DNA of 64,000 bases from CAIWHR01 sp963788185 (lineage in GTDB: Bacteria > Pseudomonadota > Gammaproteobacteria > Burkholderiales > Casimicrobiaceae): contig CAWBGE010000012.1 in the NCBI GenBank assembly GCA_963788185.1, forward strand, positions 62,001-126,000, written 5' to 3'. The translations under genes and the position numbers were made by a program. Position 1 is the stretch's first letter; each line of letters starts with the position of its first letter. The notes beneath the pieces are model-generated. The model did not search any database and had not been told where the DNA came from. It saw only the letters and a list, made by a program, of their open reading frames with translations. Below are positions 8,311-16,359 of the stretch, piece by piece.

Positions 8311-9336
8311 TCAATCCGGCGCGATGTCGATCGCGCGACCCTCGCGGGCGCTTTGCGCCAGCGCCTCCAGCGTCAGCGCGATGTCGATCGATTCCTCCGG
8401 CGTCGCGCCGCTCCACTGCGACCGGCTGCCTCGCACCAGGTCGTGGAAGGACTCCGCCTCGGCGAGGAAACCGTTGGTCGGCGCGGTGGAGACCGTTTCG
8501 CGCGCGGCGTCCAGCGCGATCCCGCGCTTCCATTCCAGCACCGGGGGCAGCGCGGCCGAGGTGTCGTTGAGGAACGTCGTCGCCAGCGCGCCGCCGTCGC
8601 CGACGATGCAGGCGTGGCGGTGGCGCGCGGTGTCGAAGCTGCACGAAATCTGCGCCAGCACGCCGTTCGCGAACTCGAGTGAGGCCACCAGCGAGCGATC
8701 GACGCCGCTGTCGGCCCACCGCGCCATCGCCTGGACGCGCCGCGGGCGTTCGTCGGCAACGAGACGAGCGAAGCTGACCGGGTAACACCCGGCATCCATC
8801 AGCGCACCGCCGGCGAGCGCGGGATCGAAGCGGATGTTCGCGCCATCGAGCATGGGAAAGCCGAATGCGGCATGCACGAGCTGCACCCGCCCGATCGCGC
8901 CGGCGCGCAGCAGTTCGCCCATCTTCAGCGTCTGCGGCTGCGCGCGATACGGATAGGCTTCGGCAAGATGGACGTCATTGCGCCGTGCGGCATCGAACAT
9001 CGCGCGCGCCTGCGCCCCCGACGTCGCGAGCGGCTTTTCGCACAGCACGTGCTTGCCCGCTCCCAGCGCGCGGATCGACCACTCGGCATGAAGGCTGTTC
9101 GGCAGCGCTATGTAGACGGCTTCGATCGAAGGATCCGCGAGCAGGGCGTCGTAACTCGAGTGCAGGTGGGGAACCCCGGTGTCGCGCGCAAACGCCTCTC
9201 CGCGCGCACGGTCGCGACTCGCGACTGCGGCAACGACGATCTTGCGCGACGGGCGCACGCCGTCGATGAAGGCGCGCGCGATCTTCGCCGCGCCGAGAAT
9301 GCCGATGCGAAGCGGCGCGGGGGTCGAGGGGGTCAT
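8311..9336 (-). CDS. Gfo/Idh/MocA-family NAD(P)-dependent oxidoreductase
   Basis: A 341-residue protein with an N-terminal Rossmann fold (IGILGAAKIARAF, residues 11-23), the family's EKP motif (LCEKPLA, about 98-104) that carries the catalytic lysine, and the C-terminal alpha/beta domain (GGALMDAGCYPVSFARLV). The motif DAGCYP is typical of glucose-fructose oxidoreductase and dihydrodiol-dehydrogenase-like members. These enzymes oxidise or reduce a sugar or cyclitol hydroxyl using NAD(P). The substrate cannot be assigned. It lies 18 bp after an aldo/keto reductase on the same strand and is followed by the DUF2868 gene, so the four may share a transcript. The ribosome site is AAGGGA. Confidence 0.9.
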   Translation of the reverse strand: MTPSTPAPLRIGILGAAKIARAFIDGVRPSRKIVVAAVASRDRARGEAFARDTGVPHLHSSYDALLADPSIEAVYIALPNSLHAEWSIRALGAGKHVLCEKPLATSGAQARAMFDAARRNDVHLAEAYPYRAQPQTLKMGELLRAGAIGRVQLVHAAFGFPMLDGANIRFDPALAGGALMDAGCYPVSFARLVADERPRRVQAMARWADSGVDRSLVASLEFANGVLAQISCSFDTARHRHACIVGDGGALATTFLNDTSAALPPVLEWKRGIALDAARETVSTAPTNGFLAEAESFHDLVRGSRSQWSGATPEESIDIALTLEALAQSAREGRAIDIAPD

Positions 9337-9354
9337 CCGGAGGTCCCTTGGCGA

Positions 9355-10377
9355 CTACGGGGTCGACGGCTCGCGGCCTGCCGCCTGGCGCGCGATCATC
9401 CAGCCCGGATACTCGAGCGGCAGCGCGCTCACGCGGTCCAGCACCGCCAACTCGTCGGCGGACAGCGTCAGCGCCGTCGCGTCGAGGTTGTCGCGCAGCT
9501 GGGCCTCGGTCTTGGCGCCGATGATTATCGTGGTCACGTGCTTCTGTGCGCGCAGCCACGCCAATGCCACCCGCGCGACACTCACGCCATGGGCGACGCC
9601 GATCGTTCGCATCGCGTCGATGCAGTCGAACGCGCGCTCGCGATCGAGCAGCGGAAAGTCGAACCTGGTGCGCCGCGAGCCCGCGGGGCCATCCTGCTCG
9701 CGGCTGTACTTTCCGGAGAGGAAGCCGCCGGCCAGCGGGCTCCAGACCATCAGCGCCATCTGCTGGTCGGCGAGCACCGGGACGAGTTCGCGCTCGAGGT
9801 CGCGCGACGCGATCGTGTAATAGGCCTGCAGCGACTCGAAACGGTCCCAGTCGTGGGCGGCGGCGAGGCCGTTGGCCTTGGCGATCTGCCAGGCGGCAAG
9901 ATTTGAGCAGCCGACGTAGCGCACCTTGCCGGCGCGCACGAGATCGTCCAGCGCGCGCAGCGTCTCGTCGAGTGGCGTCAGCGCGTCGTAGCCGTGGATC
10001 TGGTACAGGTCGAGCCAGTCGGTGCCGAGCCGGCGCAGCGACGCATCGACCGACGCCATGATGTGCGCCCGCGAGAGACCCACGTCGTTGGGTCCGGGGC
10101 CGGCGCGACCGCGCACTTTGCTCGCGAGCACGATGTCCTGGCGCCGGGCCCCGAGCGCACGACCCAGGATGCGCTCCGAGTCGCCGTCCGAATACACGTT
10201 CGCGGTGTCGAAGAAATTGATGCCGGCATCCAGCGCCACGCCGACGAGCCGATCGGCTTCCTGCTGCTCGGTGTTGCCGATCTTTTCCCAGATGCCGGTC
10301 TTGCCGCCGAAGGTCATCGACCCGAAGCAGAGTTCGGAAACGAAGAGGCCGGTGCGGCCGAAAGTCGAATAGCGCAT
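9355..10377 (-). CDS. Aldo/keto reductase
   Basis: A 340-residue (beta/alpha)8 oxidoreductase. The catalytic tetrad is visible: Asp57 and Tyr62 (FFDTANVYSDG), Lys87 (LASKV) and His128 (YQIHGYD). The closing cofactor segment (TTIIIGAKTEAQLRDNL) indicates an NADP(H)-dependent member of the YghZ/AKR11-12-like groups, which reduce small aldehydes and ketones. The length is normal and the start ATG begins MRYSTFGRTGL, typical for the family. It is the first gene of a leftward set with a Gfo/Idh oxidoreductase; the natural substrate is unknown. A 165-bp gap separates it from the divergent CYTH-like gene. Confidence 0.92.
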   Translation of the reverse strand: MRYSTFGRTGLFVSELCFGSMTFGGKTGIWEKIGNTEQQEADRLVGVALDAGINFFDTANVYSDGDSERILGRALGARRQDIVLASKVRGRAGPGPNDVGLSRAHIMASVDASLRRLGTDWLDLYQIHGYDALTPLDETLRALDDLVRAGKVRYVGCSNLAAWQIAKANGLAAAHDWDRFESLQAYYTIASRDLERELVPVLADQQMALMVWSPLAGGFLSGKYSREQDGPAGSRRTRFDFPLLDRERAFDCIDAMRTIGVAHGVSVARVALAWLRAQKHVTTIIIGAKTEAQLRDNLDATALTLSADELAVLDRVSALPLEYPGWMIARQAAGREPSTP

Positions 10378-10542
10378 GGTTGGGACGCGATTGCGTCGCG
10401 AGAGTTGTGGGTCCGCCCATTATCGGCTGAGCTACTGTTGGCGCCTAGCGCCTTCGATGAACTGCGGTAAGCTCATGCTCTGTTGCGCAGTGCGTGATTG
10501 CGCCGCTGCGCGTCAAACCAACCAAGCGAAGGACGACGAGTC

Positions 10543-11352
10543 ATGGAGCGGGGAGCGGCAACACGGGGCAGCGTCGCCAGGGCAGTGGCGGGCGCCGAGG
10601 CCATCGAGATCAAGGCCACGATTCCGAATCACCAGATCAGGCACGCGCTGACGCGCTTCGGGCTCACGGCGAACAACGATGAGGAGCGCTACATCTACTT
10701 CTTCGACACGCCCGGGCTCGACCTGCTCGCCGCCGGAATCATCGCCCGGGCCCGCCGCGTGGTCGGCGGCACCCACGACAGCACGGTGAAGTTCCGACCC
10801 GTCGATCCGGCGACCGTGGGGCATAAGTGGCGCAAGTATCGGGACTTCAAGATCGAGGTGGACGCGAGCGAGACGAGCATGGTCAAGTCCGCGTCGTTCT
10901 CGATGCCGGTGGCCAAGGGGCTCATCAAGCGTGTCGCCGGCGGAAAGAAGCCGGTCGCCGGCATCTTCACTGCGGAGCAGGAGGATTTCCTGATGACCAT
11001 GGCAGGCCGCGCGATCGACTTCGCGAGCCTCGCCGTGCTCGGGCCGCTGGTTGCCCAGCGGTGGCAACTCAAGGACCCGGCCTGCCCCTGGCCGATCACC
11101 GCCGAGCTGTGGAAACGGAGTGACGGCAAGCGGTTGATGGAGGTTTCGATCAAGGCGCCGATCGTCCAGGCCGCGGTTGCGGTGGGGGGGTTCATGGCCT
11201 TCCTGGCGGAAGTGGGCGCCGAGCGGGATGCGAACCAGCAGACCAAGACGCGCTGGGCGCTGGACTATTACGTCGCGAAGCTCGCGCGCACGCCGCCGCG
11301 CAAGGCCACAAAGGGCAAGTCGCCCGCCGCGCGATCCCGTCCCGGGGCCTGA
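10543..11352 (+). CDS. CYTH-like domain protein
   Basis: A 269-residue protein. The N-terminal half shows the CYTH (adenylate cyclase class IV/thiamine triphosphatase) pattern: AIEIKATI resembles the ExExK strand, YIYFFDTPGLDLLAAGIIARARR is the usual second and third strand block, and STVKFRP and KIEVD follow. Such proteins bind triphosphates or polyphosphates in a tunnel with metal ions. After about residue 110 there is no clear similarity to known CYTH enzymes, and the C-terminus is basic (TPPRKATKGKSPAARSR). I therefore call only the fold. The ATG at 10543 was chosen because AAGGA lies nine bases upstream; the frame stays open further 5' without family sequence. A DJ-1/PfpI gene follows 84 bp downstream on the same strand. 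Confidence 0.65.
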   Translation: MERGAATRGSVARAVAGAEAIEIKATIPNHQIRHALTRFGLTANNDEERYIYFFDTPGLDLLAAGIIARARRVVGGTHDSTVKFRPVDPATVGHKWRKYRDFKIEVDASETSMVKSASFSMPVAKGLIKRVAGGKKPVAGIFTAEQEDFLMTMAGRAIDFASLAVLGPLVAQRWQLKDPACPWPITAELWKRSDGKRLMEVSIKAPIVQAAVAVGGFMAFLAEVGAERDANQQTKTRWALDYYVAKLARTPPRKATKGKSPAARSRPGA

Positions 11353-11436
11353 TGCGACGGTGATTCCTCCATAATGGCGGCGCGCCTTCCGCGCATGTGC
11401 TTTACGACGTCCCCCAATCCTGACAGAGGCGACTCC

Positions 11437-12018
11437 ATGGCTGCGAAGAAGATCCTGATGCTCACCGGTGACTTCACCGAAGACTATGAAACGATGGTGC
11501 CGTTCCAGGCGCTGTCGATGGTTGGCCACACGGTGCACGCGGTGTGCCCGGGCAAGAAGGCGGGTGCTTCGGTGCGCACCGCCGTGCATGATTTCGAGGG
11601 CGACCAGACCTACAGCGAGAAACCTGGCCACAACTTCACGCTCAACGCCGACTTCGATGCGGTAAAGGCCGAAGACTACGACGCGCTGGTCATACCCGGC
11701 GGTCGCGCACCGGAATACCTGCGGCTCGACCCGAAGGTCATCGCCATCGTCCAGCACTTCGCCAAGGCGAACAAGCCGATCGCTGCCATCTGCCATGGCG
11801 CGCAGCTGCTGGCCGCGGCGGGCGTGCTTTCGGGTCGCGGCTGCAGTGCCTATCCGGCGTGTGCCCCGGAGGTGAAGGCAGCAGGGGGCAACTACGCCGA
11901 CATCCCGGTGGACAAGGCGCACACCGATGGCAATCTCGTGACCGCGCCCGCCTGGCCCGCGCACCCGGCGTGGCTGGCGCAGTTTCTGAAGGTGCTCGGC
12001 ACGCGTATCGAACCCTGA
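11437..12018 (+). CDS. DJ-1/PfpI-family protein (type 1 glutamine amidotransferase-like)
   Basis: A 193-residue protein of the DJ-1/ThiJ/PfpI superfamily. The nucleophile elbow AAICHGAQLL carries Cys119-His120, the conserved acidic residue is near position 15 (GDFTEDYET), and IPGGRAPEYLR is the usual loop before the elbow. Family members act as deglycases, glyoxalases, chaperones or proteases, and this one cannot be assigned further. The sequence resembles the longer PfpI_2 group rather than the 167-residue PfpI. The ATG at 11437 follows AGAGG with good spacing; the extra upstream frame has no family sequence. The gene is single-copy in view and is followed by the left copy of the 127-bp repeat. 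Confidence 0.9.
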   Translation: MAAKKILMLTGDFTEDYETMVPFQALSMVGHTVHAVCPGKKAGASVRTAVHDFEGDQTYSEKPGHNFTLNADFDAVKAEDYDALVIPGGRAPEYLRLDPKVIAIVQHFAKANKPIAAICHGAQLLAAAGVLSGRGCSAYPACAPEVKAAGGNYADIPVDKAHTDGNLVTAPAWPAHPAWLAQFLKVLGTRIEP

Positions 12019-12052
12019 TCGACCGCACGCCGGAGCCCGGCAGCGCGGCGCA

Positions 12053-12179
12053 GGGGATAGACTACGTTTTGCCACAGCGGAGCGGCGGCGCCGCCGCGAC
12101 GCGCCCCGGTCGCCCAAGACGCTGTCGACCCGCACTCCCTCGATGCGTGTCCCGGACGGAATTATCGTGGTCTGTCCCC
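12053..12179 (+). repeat. 127-bp GGGGAYAGACYACG-ended repeat, left copy
   Basis: The element starts GGGGATAGACTACG and ends CGTGGTCTGTCCCC, an imperfect inverted terminal repeat. It aligns without gaps over its whole 127 bp to a second copy on the other side of the sulfatase gene, in the same orientation. The shared inner blocks include GGTCGCCCAAG, GTCGACCCGCA and GGAATTATCGTGG. It looks like a small non-autonomous mobile or palindromic repeat (MITE- or REP-like). No open frame of its own is evident. Confidence 0.75.
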
Positions 12180-12240
12180 AATCGCGCCAATCGCGCCATG
12201 CAGCGACGATGGAAACGACAAGAGAAACCAGGAGTTGAGA

Positions 12241-14610
12241 ATGAAATCTTTCCCGAGACAACGGGTCGTCGCGGCGGCGATCGGTGCGCTGATGGCAGTT
12301 GCCGTTTCGATGTCGGCAACCGGACAGACGAAAGGCGGGCTGGACCGGACGGTGCTCCCGATTCCTGAACCGAAGCGGCCGCTGTACGGCGAAATCGATG
12401 CGCGCAAGGCCAAGGCGCCGCCGCGTTTCGAGGTGAAGGCACCGGCCGGCGCGCCCAATGTGGTGATCGTGCTGATCGACGACCTGGGCTTCGGCGTCAC
12501 CAGCAGCTTCGGCGGTCCGGTGAACACGGAGTCGCTCGACGCGGTGGCCCAGAACGGCCTGCGCTATACCGACTTCCACACCACGGCACTGTGCTCGCCG
12601 ACGCGGGCGGCATTGAAAACCGGGCGCAATCATCACACGGTGAACATGGGCTTCATCACCGAGATGGCGACGGCGTTCCCGGGCGCCACCGGCCAGATTC
12701 CGAATTCGACCGCACCGCTGGCGGAGATGCTGCGCCTCAACGGTTATGGCACCGCGGCGTTCGGCAAGTGGCACGAGACTGCGGTATGGGAAGCCAGCAT
12801 CTCCGGCCCCTTCGATCGGTGGCCGACCCGCCAGGGCTTCGACAAATTCTACGGCTTCCTAGGTGGCGAGACCAACCAGTGGGCGCCGTACCTCTACGAC
12901 GGCGACGCCCAAGTTGAACTGCCGAAAGACCCGAACTACCACCTGATGACCGACATGACGGACAAGGCGCGGGCCTGGATCAAATACCAGAAGGCGCTAT
13001 CGCCCGACAAGCCGTCGTTCGTCTACTTCGCCCCCGGGGCCACGCACGCGCCGCACCACGTGCCCAAGGAGTGGATCGCACGCTGGAAGGGCAAGTTCGA
13101 CCAGGGCTGGGACAAGCTGCGCGAGGAGACCCTCGCCCGGCAGCTCAAGATGGGCGTCGTGCCTCCGGGGACCAGGCTCGCGCCGAAACCGCCGTCCATC
13201 AAGGATTGGGACCAGCTCTCGGCCGACGAGAAGCGCCTGTTCTCCCGGCAAGCCGAAGTCTTCGCTGCGTACGTCGAATACACCGACCACGAGGTCGGCC
13301 GAATGCTGAAGGCTTTCGACGAAGTCGGCCAGGCCGACAACACGCTGGTCTTCTACATCGCCGGCGACAACGGCACCAGCGGCGAAGGCGGTCAGAACGG
13401 CATGTTCAACGAGTACACATATTTCAACGGTGTGCACGAGAAGGTCGAGGACATGCTGAAAGTCATCGACAAGTGGGGCGGTCCCGAGACCTACCCGCAC
13501 ATGGCGGCGGGCTGGGCGGTGGCGCTGGATGCCCCCTTCGGCTGGATGAAGCAGGTTCCGTCGGACTTCGGCGGGACGCGCAACGGCATGGCGGTGAGCT
13601 GGCCCAAGGGGATCAAGGCCAGGAACGAGATCCGCACGCAATTCAGCCACGTGATCGATGTGGCGCCGACGGTGCTGCAGGCGGCAGGGCTGCCGGAGCC
13701 CAGGTCGGTCAACGGCACGCGGCAGATTCCGATGGAAGGCACGAGCCTCGTCTACTCGTTCGACAACGCCAAGGCGAAGGAGCGCCACACGACGCAGTAC
13801 TTCGAGATCGCCGGTAACCGCGCCATCTACCACGACGGCTGGTATGCGCGCACGATCCACCGGGCGCCCTGGGAGGCGAAGCCGCGCCGCGCGCTGGAGG
13901 ACAACTCCGCCTGGCAGTTGTACGACGTGCGCTCGGACTTCAGCTTGGCGAACGATGTCGCGGCCAAGCATCCAAAGAGACTCGCGGAACTGCAGGCGCT
14001 GTACCTGAAGGAAGCCAGGAAGTATCACGTTCTGCCGATGGACGACCGCGTCTTCGAGCGGCTCGATGCGGCCCTGGTCGGCCGCCCCGACCTGATGGCC
14101 GGACGCACCTCGCTGACCCTTGCCGAGGGGATGACCGGGATGATGGAGTCGGTGTTCATCAACGTGAAGAATCGGTCCAAGACGATCACCGCCGAAGTCG
14201 AGGTGCCGCAAGGCGGAGGCAACGGCACCATCATCGCGCAGGGCGGGCGCTTCGGCGGCTGGTCGCTCTACGTGAAGAACGGTGTGCCGGCCTACGAGTA
14301 CAACTTCCTCGGGCTGCAGCAGAGCTCGATCGTCGGCACCAAGGCGCTGCCGGCCGGCCGGAGCAAGATTCGCTTTGACTTTGCCTACGACGGCGGCGGC
14401 CCCGGAAAAGGCGGCAAGGGAACCTTGTTCGTGAACGACGAGAAGGTTGCCGAGGGACGGCTCGAGCACACGCAAGCCGGAATATTTTCGGCGGACGAGA
14501 CGGCCGACGTTGGCATCGATCTCGGCACGCCGGTGGTCGAGGCCATCGGCGCGGAGGCGAAATCGAAATTCACCGGGCGGATTCCCACGGTGACGGTCGA
14601 GGTGAGATAG
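12241..14610 (+). CDS. Arylsulfatase, secreted
   Basis: A 789-residue sulfatase. A signal peptide (residues 1-28) precedes the catalytic domain. Metal ligands are in VIVLIDDLGFG (Asp80, Asp81). The formylglycine-type sulfatase signature CSPTR is at 118-122 with the downstream GRNHH. Further active-site elements are FGKWHE, PGATHAPHH and GDNGTSGEGG. These enzymes hydrolyse sulfate esters after a maturase converts the cysteine to formylglycine. The C-terminal 170 residues form a beta-rich domain common to large arylsulfatases of about 780 residues. Sulfatase activity in the periplasm or outside is expected; the substrate is unknown. The ATG lies six bases after AGGAG; a TTG two codons upstream is unlikely. 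No maturase gene is nearby. The gene sits alone between two copies of the same 127-bp repeat. Confidence 0.92.
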   Translation: MKSFPRQRVVAAAIGALMAVAVSMSATGQTKGGLDRTVLPIPEPKRPLYGEIDARKAKAPPRFEVKAPAGAPNVVIVLIDDLGFGVTSSFGGPVNTESLDAVAQNGLRYTDFHTTALCSPTRAALKTGRNHHTVNMGFITEMATAFPGATGQIPNSTAPLAEMLRLNGYGTAAFGKWHETAVWEASISGPFDRWPTRQGFDKFYGFLGGETNQWAPYLYDGDAQVELPKDPNYHLMTDMTDKARAWIKYQKALSPDKPSFVYFAPGATHAPHHVPKEWIARWKGKFDQGWDKLREETLARQLKMGVVPPGTRLAPKPPSIKDWDQLSADEKRLFSRQAEVFAAYVEYTDHEVGRMLKAFDEVGQADNTLVFYIAGDNGTSGEGGQNGMFNEYTYFNGVHEKVEDMLKVIDKWGGPETYPHMAAGWAVALDAPFGWMKQVPSDFGGTRNGMAVSWPKGIKARNEIRTQFSHVIDVAPTVLQAAGLPEPRSVNGTRQIPMEGTSLVYSFDNAKAKERHTTQYFEIAGNRAIYHDGWYARTIHRAPWEAKPRRALEDNSAWQLYDVRSDFSLANDVAAKHPKRLAELQALYLKEARKYHVLPMDDRVFERLDAALVGRPDLMAGRTSLTLAEGMTGMMESVFINVKNRSKTITAEVEVPQGGGNGTIIAQGGRFGGWSLYVKNGVPAYEYNFLGLQQSSIVGTKALPAGRSKIRFDFAYDGGGPGKGGKGTLFVNDEKVAEGRLEHTQAGIFSADETADVGIDLGTPVVEAIGAEAKSKFTGRIPTVTVEVR

Positions 14611-14641
14611 TCATCGGGCTCGCTACTTGGATCCGCGTATA

Positions 14642-14768
14642 GGGGACAGACCACGTTTTGGCGCAGAGGAGCGGCGCCGGCGCCGTGACGCTCCGCGGTC
14701 GCCCAAGGCGCGGTCGACCCGCACCCCCTCGACGCGCGCGCCGGCCGGAATTATCGTGGGCCGCCCCC
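14642..14768 (+). repeat. 127-bp GGGGACAGACCACG-ended repeat, right copy
   Basis: Gap-free counterpart of the left copy, of identical length and orientation. Its left end is GGGGACAGACCACG; the right end has decayed (CGTGGGCCGCCCCC). It begins 31 bp after the sulfatase stop codon, so it could also act as an RNA hairpin downstream of that gene. Confidence 0.75.
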
Positions 14769-14802
14769 TATTGCACCCACCATCGGCTCCGTCCGACTCG
14801 GA

Positions 14803-14949
14803 TTACTTCACCTTGAAGTCGAACCGATTGTGGCAGTCGAGACAGAAATTCTCCGACGTCTTGTGCAACAGCAACACCTTTCTCGCCCACATCGGACGCG
14901 AAGTGCCGGAACTCAAACTCGATCTGCCCGCAAACGCGATCGGAAAGGA
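14803..14949 (-). pseudogene. Possible remnant of a c-type haem protein (CxxCH)
   Basis: On the minus strand a 48-codon open stretch ends HKTSENFCLDCHNRFDFKVK and a stop, containing one perfect CxxCH haem-attachment motif followed by a basic tail. An in-frame stop lies at 14950-14952 and no convincing start or signal peptide precedes it. The surrounding 400 bp carry no other supported gene on either strand. I read it as the eroded 3' end of a cytochrome c-type gene, but a chance motif in a non-coding stretch cannot be excluded. Confidence 0.35.
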
Positions 14950-15207
14950 TTACCGCCCGCTCGGCAATCCGGCGGGGCTGTCGCCTTCAGGAAGCGGGCT
15001 GCAGTTCTCGTTTCTCGGGTTGCTGGGCGCCAGCGTCGGCGTTCAGGAAGGCGTTGAAATCAACGTTCTGGGGCTGAGCTTCGGGTTTGATCTCAACAGC
15101 ATGGGGCTGCGCTTGCCATTCGTCGGCCGGATCGGCCTGGACGACACGACGATTTCGCATCGTCCGTAGTCGTTGCGTGCAGGGACTGGCAGCGGAACTC
15201 CGTACCT

Positions 15208-16150
15208 TCATCGGGGTGAGATCTTTGATGCGGCCTTGCCCGCCGCGAGCAGCACCGGATCCCAGACCGGCGAGAACGGCGGGGCGTAGGAAAGGTCCAT
15301 GCCGCCCACCGCCTCCACGGTCATGCCGTTCCACAGCGCCGTGGCCAGCACGTCGATGCGCTTGCCCGCGCCCTCGCCGCCAACGATCTGTGCGCCGAGC
15401 AACCGACCCGTTCGACGCTTGGCCACGATCTTGATTCGCATCGGCTGTGCGCCGGGGTAGTAGTGCGCCCGACTCGACGCCTCGGTGGTCACGGCGACCG
15501 CATCGAACCCCGCAGTCGCAGCCTGCCCTTCGGTGAGCCCGGTGCGACCGATCTCCAGGTTTCGGAATTTGGTGATCGCCGTGCCGAGCACGCCGGCGAA
15601 GGCCGCGTTGCCGCCGGCGATGTTGGTGCCGGCGACGCGGCCCTGCTTGTTGGCGTGCGTGCCGAGGGCGACCACGACCGACCGTCCGGTGATGCGATGG
15701 TGGGACTCGACGCAGTCGCCGGCGTCCCAGACGTGCGGCGTACCGGTGCGAAGGTGGTCGTCGACGATGATGCCCCCGGCCTCGCCCACGCCGATGCCCG
15801 CGGCCCGAGCCAGGTCTGTGTTGGGGCGCACCCCGAGCCCGATCACCACCAGGTCGGCCGCGACCGGACCCGCCGCGGTCTCAACGGCCGTGACGCGCCC
15901 ATCCGCCGTGGTGAATTCGAACAGCGATGCCGTTGGCCCGGTGCTGTTCCGGGGTCCGGGCGACAAGATGCTCCGGCGTATCGACGAGCCCGCCGACCAG
16001 GTAGGGGAGGCCGCAGGCGGCGTAAGAGGTGCGCGACCCGCGCTCGAAGGCCACGATCTCGAGTTCGCGGGCCGACATCATCCGCCGCGCCTGTGCTGCC
16101 GCGGACATCCCTGCCGCATCACCGCCAATGATCACCAGCCGTCGTGCCAT
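15208..16150 (-). pseudogene. Pyridine nucleotide-disulfide oxidoreductase (CoA-disulfide reductase/NADH oxidase type), internally deleted
   Basis: The N-terminal FAD-binding part is intact: ARRLVIIGGDAAGMSAA, then SYAACGLPYLVGG with the single redox cysteine of CoA-disulfide reductases. It breaks off after about residue 85 (HRANGIAVR). In another frame the sequence resumes at TTADGRVTAV and runs through IGLGVRPNTDLARAAGI, the second FAD motif VWDAGDCVE, and a complete dimerisation domain to a normal stop. The whole NADH-binding middle, roughly 130-200 residues, is missing and the frame shifts at the junction (near 15920-15935, around CTGTTCGAATTCACC). An intact member has about 440-560 residues. 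The start ATG follows GGGAGA. A deletion with frameshift makes a functional enzyme very unlikely. Confidence 0.85.
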
Positions 16151-16359
16151 CACTGTCTCCCATCGCGGCGACCCTGTCGCCACCGCTCGAAAATCCATCC
16201 GATCTGGTAGAGGGCGGATCGCTTCAGGCGGTCAGGCCGGCTCGCCGCATCGCACCGACTCCCTGTTCCGTCGTCCTGCCGTCAAAGCGGCCGGGAGCGC
16301 GCCCCCCGATGTGGAAACCGATCACGGACGGCGATTCCTGCCGCCCGTCCATGCTTCGC

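Noticed and set aside
14627..15169. A 180-codon plus-strand frame downstream of the sulfatase
   Set aside because: Its first third is the 127-bp repeat and the rest has no recognisable domain or ribosome site.
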